A stretch of DNA of 64,000 bases from Fibrobacter sp. UWB2 (GTDB taxonomy: Bacteria > Fibrobacterota > Fibrobacteria > Fibrobacterales > Fibrobacteraceae), in assembly GCF_002210425.1 (NCBI RefSeq), contig NZ_MWQK01000005.1, positions 1 through 64,000 of the forward strand, given 5' to 3'. The stretch's first letter is position 1. Each line of letters begins with the position of its first letter. The notes beneath the pieces were generated by a model. That model did not search any database. It worked only from the letters and a program-made list of their open reading frames with translations, and was not told the DNA's origin. Of this stretch, positions 15,106 through 25,000 are shown in pieces. The translations under genes and the position numbers were made by a program.

Positions 15106-16229
15106 TACTTGTAGCCTTCAAAAAGTTTTAGCGAGAGGTTCTGGAGGCAGGTCACTGCCGCCATTCGCCTGGAGGCGATTCTCGACATAGTTTCTTGCAC
15201 GCTCACGAGAGCTGCTTCGAGGGCAGACGCCCCTACTTGCGGGTAGCGTTCGAGATTCACGCTGCCCGTTGCTTCCGGGATGCGAAGCGGAGCGCCCGAT
15301 TCACGGCGCAACAAGTCCGTAATCAAGAACGAGAGGACTTCGAGGAATCGGTTCACGATGGCCGGGTCTTCAAGTCCAGAATCTTCGAGCTTAAAGAACA
15401 GGTCGGTGTAGTCCTGCGAAAGTGACTTCTCGATAAAATCGACTGCAAGCGGGCACCAGTTTTTGGCGTGTTCAGCGTAGTAAAGCGCCATGCCAGGGGA
15501 ACCCACGGCAAGCCCGATCACATCGTCGGTCAGTGTCGATTCGTCAAATTCTTCGCCGCCAACGCGAATGGCCTCCTGACGCACTTCCTCATCCGTGAGG
15601 GGTGGCAGGTGGAGCGCAAGGCAGCGCGAACGGATCGTCTGCAAGAGCTTTTCGCGAGACGAAGTCGTCAAAATGAAGTACGTGTTCGGCGGAACTTCTT
15701 CAAGAGTCTTGAGGAACGCGTTTGCCGCAGAATCGTTCATGCGGTCGGCCTCGGCGATAATCACCACGCGCACGCGGTCGCCCTTCATCGCAAAGGAGGC
15801 GGTCATCGTACGGATGAGTTCCACCGAAATCACGGCGCCCGCACTGAAAATATCCACGCGGTACGGGTTCTTTGTGATTTCTTCGATATAGGCCTGTTTA
15901 AAATCCTGGATGGTCTTTGCAGAGCTCCCGGCAGAGACATCGGCCGCATTGCGAGCACTAGCCTCTTTTGCTTCCATCGGCACGACCCAGTTGTCGGTCA
16001 CGCCGGTATCGGTTGCCATTTTGCAGCCGAAGCAATTACCGCACGGGCGAACGCTCGGGTTTGTGCACTGGAGCGCCTGGGCAATTTCCATCGCAAGCGC
16101 TTTTTTGCCAATGCCCACAGGACCGTCGATAAGAATCGACTGCGGGAAGCGGTTCTCACGCAACGCCGCCATAAGACGAATGCGGATTCGTTCCTGGGAG
16201 GCGGGGCCATTTAAGCGATATTCTATCAT
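15105..16229 (-). CDS. holB: DNA polymerase III delta' subunit (clamp loader)
   Basis: A 374-residue AAA+ protein that helps load the beta clamp onto DNA. It shows Walker A GPVGIGKKALAMEIAQAL (about 35-50), the zinc-binding CGNCFGC cluster, and VVIIAEADRMNDSAANAFLKTLEEVPPNTYFIL containing the Walker B region and SRC-like motif (RSRCLALHLPPL). The start at 16229 gives an ATGA overlap with the envC stop; an ATG five codons upstream is possible. It lies between envC and recJ with both junctions overlapping. Confidence 0.9.
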   Translation of the reverse strand: MIEYRLNGPASQERIRIRLMAALRENRFPQSILIDGPVGIGKKALAMEIAQALQCTNPSVRPCGNCFGCKMATDTGVTDNWVVPMEAKEASARNAADVSAGSSAKTIQDFKQAYIEEITKNPYRVDIFSAGAVISVELIRTMTASFAMKGDRVRVVIIAEADRMNDSAANAFLKTLEEVPPNTYFILTTSSREKLLQTIRSRCLALHLPPLTDEEVRQEAIRVGGEEFDESTLTDDVIGLAVGSPGMALYYAEHAKNWCPLAVDFIEKSLSQDYTDLFFKLEDSGLEDPAIVNRFLEVLSFLITDLLRRESGAPLRIPEATGSVNLERYPQVGASALEAALVSVQETMSRIASRRMAAVTCLQNLSLKLFEGYK

Positions 16230-17539
16230 CTCTGTTTCAACCATTGCAACGGGTCCACGGTCTGTGTCCCTTCGCTTACTTGGAAATACAATTTAATACC
16301 ATTTAACGAAGCAATATCGCCTACTTCTCCAATTTCTTCGCATTTCTTGACACTTTTGCCCTCTTGGACGTGGATTGCCTTCATGTGACCGTACACCGTG
16401 TACGTTCCATCTTCGTGTTCAATGATCACGGAGGGGCCGCGGCCGTCAATTTCAGCGACCATAGCAACGGTTCCAGCGGCTGCGGCACGGATGCGGCCAC
16501 CGCGCTTTCCGCGGATTTCCACCCCGAGGTTACGCGTCATGATGTGGAGCACCGGGTGTTCCTGCAGGCCGTATTCGCTAATAATCGGGCCGTCGAGCGG
16601 CATGCACTTGGGACCTTTGAAATGCGGTACCGGAGTCTGCTTTTGGGCGGTTTCGGCCTCACGTTTCTTTTCTGATTCGCGCTTCTTGTCGGCAGCTTGG
16701 CGTTTCTTCTCGGCTTCGCGTTCCTTCTTCTTGAGGGCGGCGAGGCGGGCTGCCTCGGCGCGCTTCGCTTCTTCGATTTCTCGCTTGCGGCGCTGCTCAA
16801 GTTTCTTGAGGAGCGCAAGCATGGTCTTCTGGTTGCGTTCGAATTCCTTGAGCGCCATGCGCTGCACGGCTTTGTCGTGCTTGAGGGAATTCAGCATTCT
16901 CGCCTGACCATTCATCTGCGCTACAAGACCGCGTTCTTCGACCGCCTTGCGGGAACGGAGTCTCGAAAGCTCGGCCAAGTGTTTCTCTTGCGTCTGTTGT
17001 TTTTGCGAGCGTTCAGCAATGAGCTGGCGGAGCGTTTCAACGTCTTCGCGGTCGCGGTTCAGCAAGTGATGCACCCAGTAAACCTCGCGTTCCGGGTTCC
17101 CATTTTTGGTCAAAAGTTCAAAAAGGATTTCAGCATCGTTACTGCGGCCGTGTACATACAAATTACGGATACGCTTTCTCATGGCACGCTTACGGGCCTT
17201 GATTTTTGAGTCAAGAGAATCGATATCCATCACCAATTGCTTGACCGCCCCCTGCAACATATCCTCATTGCGGGTCAGTTCCGAAAGATAAGACCTGGTG
17301 CGGTTCAAGTTCTGGTCCAAAAGCGAAATCGTGTTCAAGACGCCCTTTTCTTCGGTTTCAAGGACGGCCAGTTCTTCGCGCTTTTTCGCAAGATCGACCT
17401 CTAGCTTTTTGAGGGCGTTCTTTTGTTCATCGATCTGCGCGTCGGTCTTTTTCGGGGCTGCATAAGACGAAACGGCTGAGCCCGCGACCACGGCAAAGAT
17501 GAAAACCAAAAGCGGAATGAACCGGCAAACAAGACGCAT
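16226..17539 (-). CDS. envC: EnvC-like murein hydrolase activator (degenerate LytM domain)
   Basis: A 437-residue secreted protein: signal peptide (about 1-28), long coiled coils (about 30-300, ending in a Lys/Glu/Arg/Ala-rich stretch) and a C-terminal LytM/M23 domain (about 315-437). The zinc ligands are lost. The HxGxD motif reads RNLGVEI (His to Asn, Asp to Glu) and the HxH motif reads KLYFQV. This is what is known for EnvC, which activates cell-division amidases under FtsEX control instead of cutting peptidoglycan. Direct TAATG coupling to ftsX upstream supports the role. Confidence 0.85.
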   Translation of the reverse strand: MRLVCRFIPLLVFIFAVVAGSAVSSYAAPKKTDAQIDEQKNALKKLEVDLAKKREELAVLETEEKGVLNTISLLDQNLNRTRSYLSELTRNEDMLQGAVKQLVMDIDSLDSKIKARKRAMRKRIRNLYVHGRSNDAEILFELLTKNGNPEREVYWVHHLLNRDREDVETLRQLIAERSQKQQTQEKHLAELSRLRSRKAVEERGLVAQMNGQARMLNSLKHDKAVQRMALKEFERNQKTMLALLKKLEQRRKREIEEAKRAEAARLAALKKKEREAEKKRQAADKKRESEKKREAETAQKQTPVPHFKGPKCMPLDGPIISEYGLQEHPVLHIMTRNLGVEIRGKRGGRIRAAAAGTVAMVAEIDGRGPSVIIEHEDGTYTVYGHMKAIHVQEGKSVKKCEEIGEVGDIASLNGIKLYFQVSEGTQTVDPLQWLKQR

Positions 17540-18426
17540 TATTCCTGCTCACCCTTCTTTTCGAACAAGAAACTGCGCACCGTGCGGAAACTAAAGTAGC
17601 CTGCAAGCATCGTTTCCAAGAGCACCGTAAATAGCGCTACGATTCCAAAGTAGGCAACGCCACTTGCCACAATCGGGAACATCTGCACGAGCGAACGGAT
17701 GACAAGCCCAAGCAACAAGATGGCAACGCCACTCCCTAAAAAACCCTGCATTGCCCCTTCGAGCACAAACGGGAATTCAATAAACAGATAACTGCCACCC
17801 GCGTACTTCATGTTCTCGACCAAAAGCTTGCGGGACATGAGCGAAAGCCTTACCGAGTTGCAAATAATGAGCGAGAGCGTAATGAGCAAAAGGATACTGA
17901 TGCAAATCGGCCAGAAAATCATCTTGAACTTCCACGACGCCACCCGAGACGCCCACTTCAACGGGGCCTGCACCTCTTCAAAATAAGCTTCTTCGGCAAT
18001 CGTGTTGCGCACTTCGGAAAGGTCTGCCGGGTTGCGAGCCTCCTCGCTCAAAGACACACGGAAAAACGCGGGGATCGGATTCCCTTCGACAAGTTCCAGC
18101 ATGTCCGATGAAAAATGGTTGCTAAAATCCACAAGCGCAGAATCCGCACTCACAAACGCAACGGACTCCACATGGCGCGTATGCTTTAGCCGCGTCTGGA
18201 TAACCGCAATGGAATCTTCGGGAACGTCTTCTTTCAAGAACGCCTCAATCACGTACAGCGATTTTTCGGCCGAGAGGAGCTTAAACGAGACGCCGAGCGC
18301 CGTAAAAGAGGCCGCAAGCAAAAGCGAGCACAGGAAAATCGTGAGCAAAGACGGGAGAATCACCGTGCGGTGCTGCTTCCATCCTCTAAAAGATTCCGAT
18401 ATTAAGTAACCTAATTGTCCGAACAC
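17539..18426 (-). CDS. ftsX: Cell division ABC-transporter-like permease FtsX
   Basis: A 295-residue inner-membrane protein with the FtsX topology: TM1 (about 24-46), a large extracytoplasmic loop (about 50-165) that would bind the EnvC coiled coil, and three more TM helices (about 172-195, 220-245, 258-280). The start is GTG at 18426. The ATPase partner ftsE is not adjacent, which is unusual. The gene is immediately upstream of envC with overlapping stop/start, and is divergent from ybbR. Confidence 0.88.
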   Translation of the reverse strand: MFGQLGYLISESFRGWKQHRTVILPSLLTIFLCSLLLAASFTALGVSFKLLSAEKSLYVIEAFLKEDVPEDSIAVIQTRLKHTRHVESVAFVSADSALVDFSNHFSSDMLELVEGNPIPAFFRVSLSEEARNPADLSEVRNTIAEEAYFEEVQAPLKWASRVASWKFKMIFWPICISILLLITLSLIICNSVRLSLMSRKLLVENMKYAGGSYLFIEFPFVLEGAMQGFLGSGVAILLLGLVIRSLVQMFPIVASGVAYFGIVALFTVLLETMLAGYFSFRTVRSFLFEKKGEQE

Positions 18427-18471
18427 GCCTCGAATATAATTAAATTTATAGAGGTTCTTTAAGGGGCTTTT

Positions 18472-19452
18472 ATGGGAAACATCATATTAAAGATTACCGC
18501 CTTGGTCTGCGCGATGGCCCTCTGGTTCTACGTCATCTCGCTGAAGGACTTCCAACTGACGATGGAAGTGCCGCTTACGTTCGTGAAGTTGCCCGAAGCG
18601 CTCGCGATTGCTTCAAAGCCACCTAGCACTGTTTCGGTGACCGTCGAAGGCAAGCCCCTGGACCTTATCCGCCTGCAGTCGCAAAAGCAGGCCGCGATGG
18701 TTGTCGACATGCACCTCGCCGAACTCGGCTCCAAGCGCATCCACCTCGACTCCAAGAACTTCGTGGCCCCGAACTTTGCAACCGTCCACTACGTGGAACC
18801 GGACAACCAGTACCTCTTTATCGATGTGGCGGTCGATACACGCATTGAACGCAGCATCCCCATCAAGAGCAACGTGACGTTTGGTGCAGCCCCTGGTTAC
18901 GTGCTCGTGCAGCAACCCAAGCTCCTCCAGGAAGACCTGAAGGTTTCGGGAGCCAGAAACGCCCTCACGCGCATTATCGACATCCCGACGGACTCCGCAT
19001 TTTTCGACAGCATCAAGGCAAGCCAGACATTTTCCGTCAAACTCGCCACCGAACAGCTCCCGCCGTTTGTAACGCCTAGCGACACCGTCGCCAAGGTCTT
19101 TGTCGACATCCAGAAAATCAAGTCCAAGGAATTCAAGAACATCCCCATCCAGCTGATCGGTTTTTATGACCGCGCCTTGAACACGCTCTCGCCGCAGCAG
19201 GCTACCGTCGAAATCACCGGCGGTGATAAAGTCATCGAAGCCATCAAGCACAACGATATTGAACTTTTTATTGAATACAACCGCTTCGCTATTGAAGATG
19301 CGGACAGCCTCGCTCCCACAGTCAAGTTGAACTTGCCGCCCGATATTGACCGCAGCATGTCCATCAAGGCCATCCTTGTCAAGCCCGACAAGATCAAGCT
19401 CATCAAGACAAAGACCGAGGACGATAATAAAGACGAGGAATACGGAATATGA
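18472..19452 (+). CDS. YbbR/CdaR-like domain protein
   Basis: A 326-residue protein with an N-terminal TM helix (about 7-23, ALVCAMALWFYVIS) followed by YbbR-type beta repeats (for example LPEALAIASKPPSTVSVTVEG and YVLVQQPKLLQEDLKVSGA). YbbR-domain proteins are membrane-anchored; in Firmicutes CdaR controls the diadenylate cyclase. Here no cyclase gene is adjacent, so the role is open. Shine-Dalgarno AAGGGGC precedes the ATG. The stop overlaps the tsaD start (ATGA). Confidence 0.8.
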   Translation: MGNIILKITALVCAMALWFYVISLKDFQLTMEVPLTFVKLPEALAIASKPPSTVSVTVEGKPLDLIRLQSQKQAAMVVDMHLAELGSKRIHLDSKNFVAPNFATVHYVEPDNQYLFIDVAVDTRIERSIPIKSNVTFGAAPGYVLVQQPKLLQEDLKVSGARNALTRIIDIPTDSAFFDSIKASQTFSVKLATEQLPPFVTPSDTVAKVFVDIQKIKSKEFKNIPIQLIGFYDRALNTLSPQQATVEITGGDKVIEAIKHNDIELFIEYNRFAIEDADSLAPTVKLNLPPDIDRSMSIKAILVKPDKIKLIKTKTEDDNKDEEYGI

Positions 19453-20456
19453 TTTGGCTTGGAATTGAATCCAGCTGCGATGAAACCGCCTGCGCCGTTT
19501 TGCAGGACGAACCCTTAAAAGTTCTTTCGAACCCGCTTTATAGCCAAATTGACGAACACGCCCTCTATGGTGGCGTTGTCCCCGAAATTGCAGCCCGTGC
19601 GCACTTGCAAAAGATTGCCCCCATCGCCGAAGCCGCCGTCAAGGAAGCAGGCATCGAGCTCAAGGACATTGACGCCATCGCCTACACCACAGGCCCGGGC
19701 CTCATGGGACCGCTTCTCGTCGGTGCTAGTTTTGCTAAAGGCCTCGCCCGCGATTTGAACATCCCGGCCTACGGCATGAACCATCTCGAAGGCCACCTCG
19801 CCGCCGCATGGCTCAGCAATCCGGACATCGAACCGCCGTTTTTGACGCTCACCGTCTCGGGCGGGCACACGGAACTCGTGATGGAAGAACCGGGATTCAA
19901 GTACACAAGCATCGGCCGCACCCGCGATGACGCTGCCGGCGAAGCATTCGACAAGTGCGGTAAGCTCATCGGCCTCAAGTACCCCGCAGGTGCAACGATT
20001 AGCCGACTCGGCAAGGACCACAACCGCAAATTCGTGGAATTCCCGCGCGCACTCCACACGCACGACAACTGCGAATTCTCGTTCAGCGGCTTAAAGACCG
20101 CCGTGCTCCGTTACACCGAAACGCACGACCCGGAATTTATCCAGCAGAACCTCGGCGACATCTGCGCCTCGCTCGAAGACGCGATTGTCGATAGCCTTGT
20201 CACAAAGACCATCAACGCCCTCAAGAAGACGAAGATGAAGACGCTCGTGATGGGCGGTGGCGTGAGCGCCAACAGCTGGTTGCGCACACGCTTGCAGGAC
20301 TACTGTGACAAAAAGGGTATCCGCTTCTGCGTGCCGGACCGTAGCCTGAGTACAGACAACGGAGCGATGATTGCCGCAGCCGCCATCCGCCGCAAGTTGC
20401 AGGGCAAGCTCGAATCCATCGACGTCGTGAAACCGTGGATGCCGCTCGCTCTCTAG
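19449..20456 (+). CDS. tsaD: tRNA N6-adenosine threonylcarbamoyltransferase TsaD
   Basis: A 335-residue enzyme that transfers the threonylcarbamoyl group to A37 of ANN-decoding tRNAs, working with TsaB and TsaE. Motifs: GIESSCDETACAV (N-term), the metal-binding HLEGH (about 110-114), VSGGHTELV, and MGGGVSANSWLR and STDNGAMIAAAA near the C-terminus. Length is normal. Translationally coupled to the ybbR-like gene by ATGA. Confidence 0.96.
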   Translation: MIWLGIESSCDETACAVLQDEPLKVLSNPLYSQIDEHALYGGVVPEIAARAHLQKIAPIAEAAVKEAGIELKDIDAIAYTTGPGLMGPLLVGASFAKGLARDLNIPAYGMNHLEGHLAAAWLSNPDIEPPFLTLTVSGGHTELVMEEPGFKYTSIGRTRDDAAGEAFDKCGKLIGLKYPAGATISRLGKDHNRKFVEFPRALHTHDNCEFSFSGLKTAVLRYTETHDPEFIQQNLGDICASLEDAIVDSLVTKTINALKKTKMKTLVMGGGVSANSWLRTRLQDYCDKKGIRFCVPDRSLSTDNGAMIAAAAIRRKLQGKLESIDVVKPWMPLAL

Positions 20457-20597
20457 ACGCAAGAATCCGCGCATATAATACACTCCGCAGAATATCGGGA
20501 CGTCATAGACCATCTTGACGCTTTTTTGGTGTGTTTTCAGCCAGGCTTTTTTACATTCTCCGTTTTTTTTCGGCATTTTTCATTGTATATTGTTAAT

Positions 20598-21023
20598 ATG
20601 ATTTTGTCGTTCAAACATAAGGTAATGCTAGTCCTCTGCGCCACATCGATTTCTTTTGCGCAGGACATCAGCAAACCCATCAACGACGTTGATGTTTTCC
20701 GTCCCGAAAAGCGCGAGACCAAAGTCCAGATGGTGGACTCGACTCAGGGCAATTCCGTGAAGCTGAACGTCGACATTTTTGCCGACGGATTTATCGGGTC
20801 GTACTACATTCTTTGGGACAACATAGACCTGTCCGAAGATATCAAAAAGATGATTACGAGCCGCAACTTCGCCCGCGATGAATTCTTTATGCAGAACATC
20901 GACCGCGAACAGTTCGAACAGGAACGCATGTTGCAGCTTTTCGAAGACAAGAAGGAAGAATTCTTCAAAATCTTCCCCGACGAGGCCCTCAAGGAACTGC
21001 AAGAAAAGCAAGCAGACGAATAG
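20598..21023 (+). CDS. Small secreted protein, unknown
   Basis: A 141-residue protein with a signal peptide (about 1-20, ending SFAQ) and no lipobox. The mature part has an Asn/Asp-rich, probably beta segment (VKLNVDIFADGFIGSYYILWDN) followed by a long charged helix rich in Glu and Phe (residues about 85-141). No family is recognised. A TATATT -10-like element lies just 7 bp before the ATG, so the message may have a very short leader or start elsewhere. The birA start follows 2 bp after the stop, so the two are probably co-transcribed. Confidence 0.6.
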   Translation: MILSFKHKVMLVLCATSISFAQDISKPINDVDVFRPEKRETKVQMVDSTQGNSVKLNVDIFADGFIGSYYILWDNIDLSEDIKKMITSRNFARDEFFMQNIDREQFEQERMLQLFEDKKEEFFKIFPDEALKELQEKQADE

Positions 21024-21025
21024 GG

Positions 21026-21967
21026 ATGTTTTCACAAGAACGTAATTTTACAGACTGGCAGCTCACGGGTTTTGGCGACGCCCCCGCATTCCTTTTCGAA
21101 ACCATCGGCAGCACGCACAAGCTCATGAAGTCCATGGCAGCCTCCGGCGAAATTGCTCCCGGCACGCTCTTTGTCGCAGACTCTCAAAGCGATGGGCACG
21201 GACGCCACGAACGCACTTGGGACTCCCCCGCCGGCAAGAATCTCTACTTCAATATTTTAATTCCGCTCGAAGGGATTCCCGCCAACCATTTTGCACAAAT
21301 CACGCAAATTGCAGCGCTCACTTTTGCAGAGACGTTCAACAGCATCCAAGATAGCGCAACAATTGTGGATTGCGCGCAGTCTACGATTGAAAGCTCCGCT
21401 CAGTCCGCAAATCGGGATTGCGCAAGCGACCCGAAAATCACGGTCAAATGGCCGAACGACATTCTCTACGGCAAAAGCAAGTTCTGCGGGATTCTCGCCG
21501 AAATTGTTTATGTGCGTCCGCAGCAGTCCGGACAACAGCTTGCACCGCAACAAAGAATGCCACGCCCCGCCCTTTCGATGGGAGTCGGCATCAACGTCAA
21601 TAGCGACCCCGCCGATTACGCCCATTTGAATCGTGAAGTCACCACGCTCAAGGCAATTTTCGGACACGCCATCAATCGCGAAAAACTCTTGCGTGCACTG
21701 ATTGGGAATCTCGAACGCGCCATCGGGCAATTTCGCGCCTTCGGCATTCGCCCATGGGTCGAAGCCTGGAAACGCATGGACCAGTTTATCGGCGCCCGCG
21801 GCACCATCATCGTAAACAACCACTGCACCGATCAAAATCGCGATAGCGGAGAAGGCGCCATCAAAAAAACAGGCCGCATCATCGACATGAACGATGACGG
21901 AAGTCTCCTCTTTGAATGCGATGACGGAACCGTCGAGACAGTCATCTCAGCTGATTTAGAAATTTAA
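21026..21967 (+). CDS. birA: Biotin--[acetyl-CoA carboxylase] ligase
   Basis: A 313-residue enzyme that makes biotinyl-AMP and attaches biotin to carboxylase carrier proteins. Motifs: ETIGSTHKLMK, GHGRHERTWDSPAGKNLYF (the GRGRxGRxW adenylate loop), VKWPNDILYGKSKFCGILAE and the C-terminal barrel (GRIIDMNDDGSLLFECDDG). It lacks the N-terminal DNA-binding domain, so it is a monofunctional ligase. An apparent insertion of about 28 residues (about 108-136, Ser/Ala/Asp/Cys-rich) precedes the KWPND motif. It follows a small secreted protein gene by 2 bp. Confidence 0.9.
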   Translation: MFSQERNFTDWQLTGFGDAPAFLFETIGSTHKLMKSMAASGEIAPGTLFVADSQSDGHGRHERTWDSPAGKNLYFNILIPLEGIPANHFAQITQIAALTFAETFNSIQDSATIVDCAQSTIESSAQSANRDCASDPKITVKWPNDILYGKSKFCGILAEIVYVRPQQSGQQLAPQQRMPRPALSMGVGINVNSDPADYAHLNREVTTLKAIFGHAINREKLLRALIGNLERAIGQFRAFGIRPWVEAWKRMDQFIGARGTIIVNNHCTDQNRDSGEGAIKKTGRIIDMNDDGSLLFECDDGTVETVISADLEI

Positions 21968-22060
21968 ACAACATTTGCAACGCTTCTTTTACTCTAAAAA
22001 TCACATCCATAGTCTTACAATTAAAATATTTGTATATTGCGTTCAAATTAAGGAGGCAAT

Positions 22061-25000
22061 ATGCACTTTTCGCGATTTACGTTCCGAAAGGCATTTTTAT
22101 CATCGTGTTTGGTTTTGCCATTATATCTAATGGCCTGTGGTGACGATAGCAGCAGTAACGCAGAGGAACCTTCAATCGAAGACGGGGAAGAAGACAACCT
22201 CGGTGGTGATGAATTCAGAGACACCACCATTACAGGCACCAATTACAATTCCAAGACGGGTTCCGCAAGCATTATCAAAAGCGAAATTCTCGACGCAAAA
22301 AGCGGCAACTCCTACAAGACCATCCAATTCGGGCCTTACACATGGATGGCCGAAAACGCAAATTACAAGGTTTCAAAAAGCTCCTGTTACGACGGGGATT
22401 ACGAAAACTGCGAATCCAATGGTCGTCTGTACCAGAGCATGAATGCCGACCAGGCATGTCCTAGCGGGTTCAAGATTCCGTCCGAAGCCGATTACGAATA
22501 CATGCTCAAATTCGCTAAAAGCGTCACCGACCCGGCCTTCGGTTTCAACCCGCAAATGTCCGGTTCCTGCGAAACCGTCAACGGGGAGCTACAATGCAAG
22601 GGCCAAGGCAAAGAATCCTACCTCATGACATCCGATTTCGATGTCTTTAAGGTGACCTCCAAAGGCAAGGCGTATTTTGAAGAAGCCAATTTCAGCGCCT
22701 ATTACGCCGTGCGTTGCATGAAGATGTCGCACTTTGTCGAAACGGAAAGCCAACTCCCCACTTGCGATTCTTCTACATACAAATACCTCGATGATTTCTT
22801 TGTCGCAAGCAAGGGCAAAAACTACTACTGCAACAAAAAGAAATGGGTCAAGGACGACGAAAACTCCTGCCTTTCTTCTGAGCGCGGCGAAAAGCATTAC
22901 TACAAGGACACGTTGTTCATTTGCAAAAACAACACTTGGGAATACGCGACCATGAATGACGTCGACGCAAGCTGCACCAAGAAAAATCAGTGGGAAGTAC
23001 AAAAGCTGAACGGACAAAGTTACATTTGCGATGATTCCACCTGGCGCATGCCCACGAACATCGAATCCTCCATCGGCCTCTGCAATAACGACAGTTTAAA
23101 GAAAATGGCCGTATTCGAAAACAAGAAGGAATCCATCGACTACATCTGCGATTCTATCGGCTGGCGTAAGGCTGTACTCACAGACTCCATCGGCAAATGC
23201 ACCCAAAAGAGGCAATGGGAACAAGAAACAAACTACGGCAAGGACTACGTGTGCGACGATACCACCTGGCGTGAACCCACCAAGCTTGAAATGGCTATCG
23301 GCATTTGCTCTCCAGACAGTTTAAAGAAACAAGCAACTTTTAAGGATGAAAAAGACACCATAGATTACGCCTGCGACTCCACTGGCTGGCGCAAAGCCGA
23401 AATCTGGGACAAGTACGGAGCATGCGACAAGAGCAAATATTACAAGATTTACAAACTCGGAAAAGATTCCTACACCTGCCGCAAAAACAACAAATGGGAA
23501 CAACTTTCAAGCGTCGAAGACAGCCTCGGTTTTTGCACTCCAGATATGAAAGGCAAACTGGACACGATTGGAACAAGTTCATATTACTACTGCGATGATT
23601 CTGGTTGGCGTCAAGCCGTTGCCGACGATTACCTTGGCATATGCGATTCCACGTTCAAGTACAAAATGAAGTATCTGTGGGGCGACGATTACGGTTGCAA
23701 GGACGGTCCTAATTGGGAATACCTCGAATACCCCGAAAGCGACCTTGGCTATTGCGTTCCCGAATTTAAAGGCGTAGTCAAAATTGACCGATACGCGACA
23801 AGCTACATTTGCGATACCAAGTGGCGCACTGCAACAAAGGCAGAAGCCCTTGGCACATGCTCGGACGAAAACGAAGGCAAAAAGAGCTTTTTCAAAGAAA
23901 ACAAGAAAATGATCGATTATGTCTGTGCATTCGGCTCTTGGAGAGAAGAAACAAGACAAGACGACTCCCTTGGCGTTTGTACAACATCAAAATTGAAGAA
24001 AATCGGTAAAGTTGGCTCCACGGAATACATTTGTACAAGCGAAGGATGGGTTGTTCCAACTCTTATTGCGATCCACGATTCATGTACCGCAGATCGTGAA
24101 AATGAACTCGTACAGTTCCAGAACAAAACCTACGTATGTAGAAACAATCGTTGGACGGGAATTACAGGCATCGAGTCCATTAACGGCTTATGCACCACCG
24201 AACGCGAGAACGAACTTGTAAAGTATCAAGACAATACCTACGTATGCAAAAGCAAACGTTGGACTGAAGTTACGGGAGTCGAGTCCATAAGCGGCATATG
24301 CACCGCAGATCGCGAAAATGAACCCACAAAGTACCAAGAAGCCATCTACGTCTGTCGCAACAAAAAATGGCAACAAGCCACAGGCCTTGAGGCTGAAGAC
24401 GGAATATGCACCACCCAAAGAGAAGACGAAGTTGTCGTTTATTCCACAAAGGGAGACATATATCAATGCAAATCCCAAAAGTGGACATCAGTCTCGGCAG
24501 CAAGCGTTTTTGGCAGCTGCACTGAAACAAACAAGGGAGCAACCAAGACTCTTGACGGAGTCGATTTCTTCTGCTCTCAAAATAAGACATGGAAAGTTGC
24601 TACAGATCTTTATGAGCAATTCGGAGAATGTTCCTGCGACATCCGCGGGAAAGTCATTACATTCAAAGAAAAAAAATACGGGTGTATCGGAACTGCCAAT
24701 TGCAAAAATCCAACCTGGGTTGAATACACCCCGATAATTGAAGCCTTAGGATTATGCGACAACTATAACTCAAAATTGCAATGGAATGAATACAACGGAA
24801 AGGACTATACCTGCAAAAACAACAAATGGGAAGAAGTGTCGACCACATGGGAAGCATACGGTTCTTGCAACAAAAACGATTCCTTGAAATACGGTATTTT
24901 AGTCGGGTATAAAGGACAACATTACTATTGTGAAAAAGATTTAGACGACAAGGACTACCTTCCTGGCTGGCACCCGCTTACCGCAATTGACTCCGTCAAT

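Noticed and set aside
20457-20597. Terminator after tsaD
   Set aside because: CGTCA/TGACG followed by CTTTTTT near 20500-20528 gives only a 5-bp stem with a long loop, too weak to claim.
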